Assembly: GCA_038326615.1 (NCBI GenBank)
Contig: JBBQKF010000137.1
Location: 1 to 6,604 of the forward strand
Length of the DNA: 6,604 bases
Direction of reading: 5' to 3'
Source: JBBQKF01 sp038326615
GTDB taxonomy: Bacteria; Bacillota; Clostridia; Saccharofermentanales; UBA5734
The notes under the pieces were generated by a model, which was given only the letters and a program-made list of their open reading frames with translations, was not told the origin of the DNA and made no database searches. The number at the start of each line of letters is the position of its first letter. Within the stretch, counting starts at the first letter, position 1. Positions 5,026 through 6,604 of this stretch are shown in pieces. Position numbers and translations under genes: made by a program.

Positions 5026-6204
5026 TTAAATAAATTCAACAAAAACTTGATTAGCAAAATTTACTCCTTTTTTTGACAATTTGTAATTTCCATTATTATA
5101 TAAAACAAGTCCTGATTTAACAAGGTTTTCTAAACGATTTCTATATTTATCAAAGCATTTTCCAAATATTTCTTCAAAATGCCTAATTTCTATACCTTTT
5201 AACAATCTGAATCCAAGCATAAAAAATTCAAGTTCTTTATCTTCAATAGATAAAATTGATCGATTGATACCTGCTGGTGCGTTTGACAATTCAGGCGAAT
5301 TTATCATTTTAAAAATATAATTATTAATATCCGATTCATTTTCTATTCTTTCCGAATTCTGATAAGAATGTGCCCCCGCTCCAAAACCAAAATATTCCAT
5401 GCATTCCCAATAAGCTATATTTTGCTTGCAGTATGCTCCCACTTTTGCAAGATTACTTATCTCATAATGCAAAAATCCGTTTTCTTCTAATATCTCAATA
5501 CCACTCCAGTACATTTCTCTTTCTGCGTCTTCAGATGGTAATAACTCAGAGCAATCTGAGTATCTGTCAAAAAATGGTGTTCCTTCTTCAAGAATCAGAG
5601 AATAAAATGAAACATGAGTCATTTTCTTTCTAAGAACCAAATTAATTGTATCTTTTACATCATCAATCGTTTGTCCTGGAAGTCCAAACATAATATCGGC
5701 ATTACGATTTATTATTCCTGCCTTATCAGCATAATTAATACACTGTTCAAATTGTTCAAGAGTATGAATTCTCCCGATTTTGTTAAGGAGGCTGTCAGAA
5801 GAAGTTTGCAATCCTATGCTTATTCTGTTGATGCCATTTTGTTTGTATTCATTCATTTTTAGCTGATCTACAGTTCCGGGATTGCACTCAATAGTTATTT
5901 CTGCATCACTAAATAGCCCGAAAGAATTTTTTAAAGTTGTTAATACATATGTTATATATTTGGAAGGTACATAACTTGGCGTTCCTCCTCCGAAAAAAAC
6001 GCTCTTTAATGGTTCAAATCCATTGGGATTATTTATTAAATAAAATTTATATACCAACTCTATTTCTTTAATTAATGCGTCAAAATACTTTTCGATTTTG
6101 TCATCTTGCCCGGCAAACGAAGAAAAATCGCAGTAAAAACATTTGCTTTTACAAAATGGAATGTGAATATATACAGTAGAAATTGTGTTTTTCTCGTTTT
6201 TCAT
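5026..6204 (-). CDS. hemW: HemW-like radical SAM heme chaperone
   Basis: This 392-residue protein belongs to the HemN/HemW radical-SAM family, often annotated as oxygen-independent coproporphyrinogen III oxidase. The cluster motif CKSKCFYC (Cys18, Cys22, Cys25) is followed by Asp-Phe. True HemN has a fourth cysteine at the Phe position, so HemW, which delivers heme to respiratory enzymes, is the better call. Other blocks are FFGGGTPSYV (SAM binding, about 70-79), ECNPGT, ISIGLQTSSDSLLNKIGRIH, IMFGLPGQT, HYEISNLAK and YFGFGAGAHSY, with a HemN C-terminal domain at the end. The start is uncertain. An ATG at 6261 would add a lysine/arginine-rich 19-residue leader but has no Shine-Dalgarno. The ATG at 6204 fits the family N-terminus and has GGGGAG (6218-6223) 13 nt upstream, rather far. 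The lepA and hrcA-grpE-dnaK genes often found beside hemW in Firmicutes are not adjacent. Confidence 0.92.
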   Translation of the reverse strand: MKNEKNTISTVYIHIPFCKSKCFYCDFSSFAGQDDKIEKYFDALIKEIELVYKFYLINNPNGFEPLKSVFFGGGTPSYVPSKYITYVLTTLKNSFGLFSDAEITIECNPGTVDQLKMNEYKQNGINRISIGLQTSSDSLLNKIGRIHTLEQFEQCINYADKAGIINRNADIMFGLPGQTIDDVKDTINLVLRKKMTHVSFYSLILEEGTPFFDRYSDCSELLPSEDAEREMYWSGIEILEENGFLHYEISNLAKVGAYCKQNIAYWECMEYFGFGAGAHSYQNSERIENESDINNYIFKMINSPELSNAPAGINRSILSIEDKELEFFMLGFRLLKGIEIRHFEEIFGKCFDKYRNRLENLVKSGLVLYNNGNYKLSKKGVNFANQVFVEFI

Positions 6205-6312
6205 CTTCAGGATTTTTCTCCCCTCTCTTCTCTTTTCTTTACTTTTACTCTTTTTATCCATAATTTATTCATCACAAAATTCAATGGATAAATCATCATC
6301 CTTTAAAAATAT

Positions 6313-6318
6313 ATTATA
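6313..6318 (-). promoter_or_regulatory. candidate -10 of hemW
   Basis: A perfect TATAAT on the minus strand lies 52 bp before the upstream hemW ATG and about 109 bp before the preferred one. The -35 position would fall at about 6336-6341, in the TACC/TATC simple sequence at the edge of the repeat array, and reads ATAGGT, far from consensus. If this is the promoter, changes at the repeat edge could alter its strength. Confidence 0.3.
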
Positions 6319-6341
6319 AAATTTACTATCTACCTACCTAT

Positions 6342-6604
6342 CTGCCTAGTTAATCCATTTATCTACTATTTATCTGCCTAGTTAATCCATTTATCTACTC
6401 TGCCTAGTTAATCTATTTATCTACTATTTATCTGCCTAGTTAATCCATTTATCTACTCTGCCTAGTTAATCTATTTATCTACTCTGCCTAGTTAATCTAT
6501 TTATCTACTATTTATCTGCCTAGTTAATCTATTTATCTACTATTTATCTGCCTAGTTAATCTATTTATCTACTATTTATTTGTCTTTATATCTATTTATC
6601 TATC
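6342..6604. repeat. minisatellite with 26- and 32-bp units, running off the window
   Basis: CTGCCTAGTTAATC followed by C or T and ATTTATCTACT makes a 26-bp unit, and some copies carry six more bases (ATTTAT). Eight units begin at 6342, 6374, 6400, 6432, 6458, 6484, 6516 and 6548, with spacings 32, 26, 32, 26, 26, 32, 32. The eighth is 32 bp and is followed at 6580 by a degenerate ninth. One base varies: ATCC in units 1, 2 and 4, ATCT in the others. Simple (TATC/TACC/TATT) sequence flanks both ends (6326-6341, 6585-6604). Neither unit length is divisible by three and stops occur in the units, so it is non-coding. There are no unique spacers, so it is not CRISPR. No gene is seen in 6262-6604. 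Confidence 0.92.

Noticed and set aside
5370..5862. Plus-strand ORFs of 82-87 residues antisense to hemW
   Set aside because: Hydrophobic, cysteine/serine-rich translations are typical antisense reading of an AT-rich gene. The hemW frame is conserved throughout.
6342..6604. CRISPR array
   Set aside because: The intervals are too short (0 or 6 bp) to be spacers, there is no variable sequence between units, and no cas genes are present. It is a tandem minisatellite.

Overview
The window is AT-rich, uses strong AGGAG-type ribosome binding sites, and carries compact minus-strand genes of low-GC Firmicute type. An anaerobic or facultative member of the Clostridia is the best guess. This rests on the protein types (Aquifex-type short aconitase, Si-type citrate synthase, FCD GntR regulator, HemW, BlaI/MecI repressor) and on base composition judged by eye. 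The species cannot be named from this sequence.

Layout from left to right. Positions 1-131 hold no convincing gene: a possible 29-codon C-terminal tail of a plus-strand ORF and a small 10-bp tandem repeat. A near-consensus promoter (132-160) drives a single plus-strand tRNA-Glu(CTC) at 179-253 with an encoded CCA. A U-tailed hairpin (256-290) can end both this tRNA and the converging gene. That gene is a BlaI/MecI-type repressor (306-668, minus) with no BlaR1-type sensor in the window. The 180-bp gap up to 849 holds two palindromes and a hairpin.

The centre is a tight minus-strand operon, transcribed in the order aconitase (4846-2909), FCD-type GntR regulator (2904-2245), citrate synthase (2240-849). 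Both junctions have a 4-nt gap, and each downstream Shine-Dalgarno is embedded in the last codons of the gene before it, which suggests translational coupling. Together the two enzymes make citrate from acetyl-CoA and oxaloacetate and convert it to isocitrate, the first two steps of the oxidative TCA branch that leads to 2-oxoglutarate and glutamate. No isocitrate dehydrogenase is present here. The operon promoter (TTGACA, 17 nt, GATAAT) is followed, right at the predicted transcription start, by a perfect 12-bp palindrome with TTGT/ACAA arms. This is a plausible autoregulatory operator for the GntR protein encoded inside the operon. A second palindrome with the same TTGT-N2-ACAA core lies just beyond the operon (784-797).

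Upstream of the operon on the same strand is hemW (6204-5026), a radical-SAM heme chaperone of the HemN-like family. Behind its start lies a minisatellite (6342 to the window end) whose units alternate between 26 and 32 bp, grown out of a TATC/TATT-like simple sequence. It runs off the window edge.

No wholly new system is evident. The most testable novelty is the self-contained, regulator-in-the-middle citrate operon with its operator at +1, followed by the two-period minisatellite upstream of hemW.
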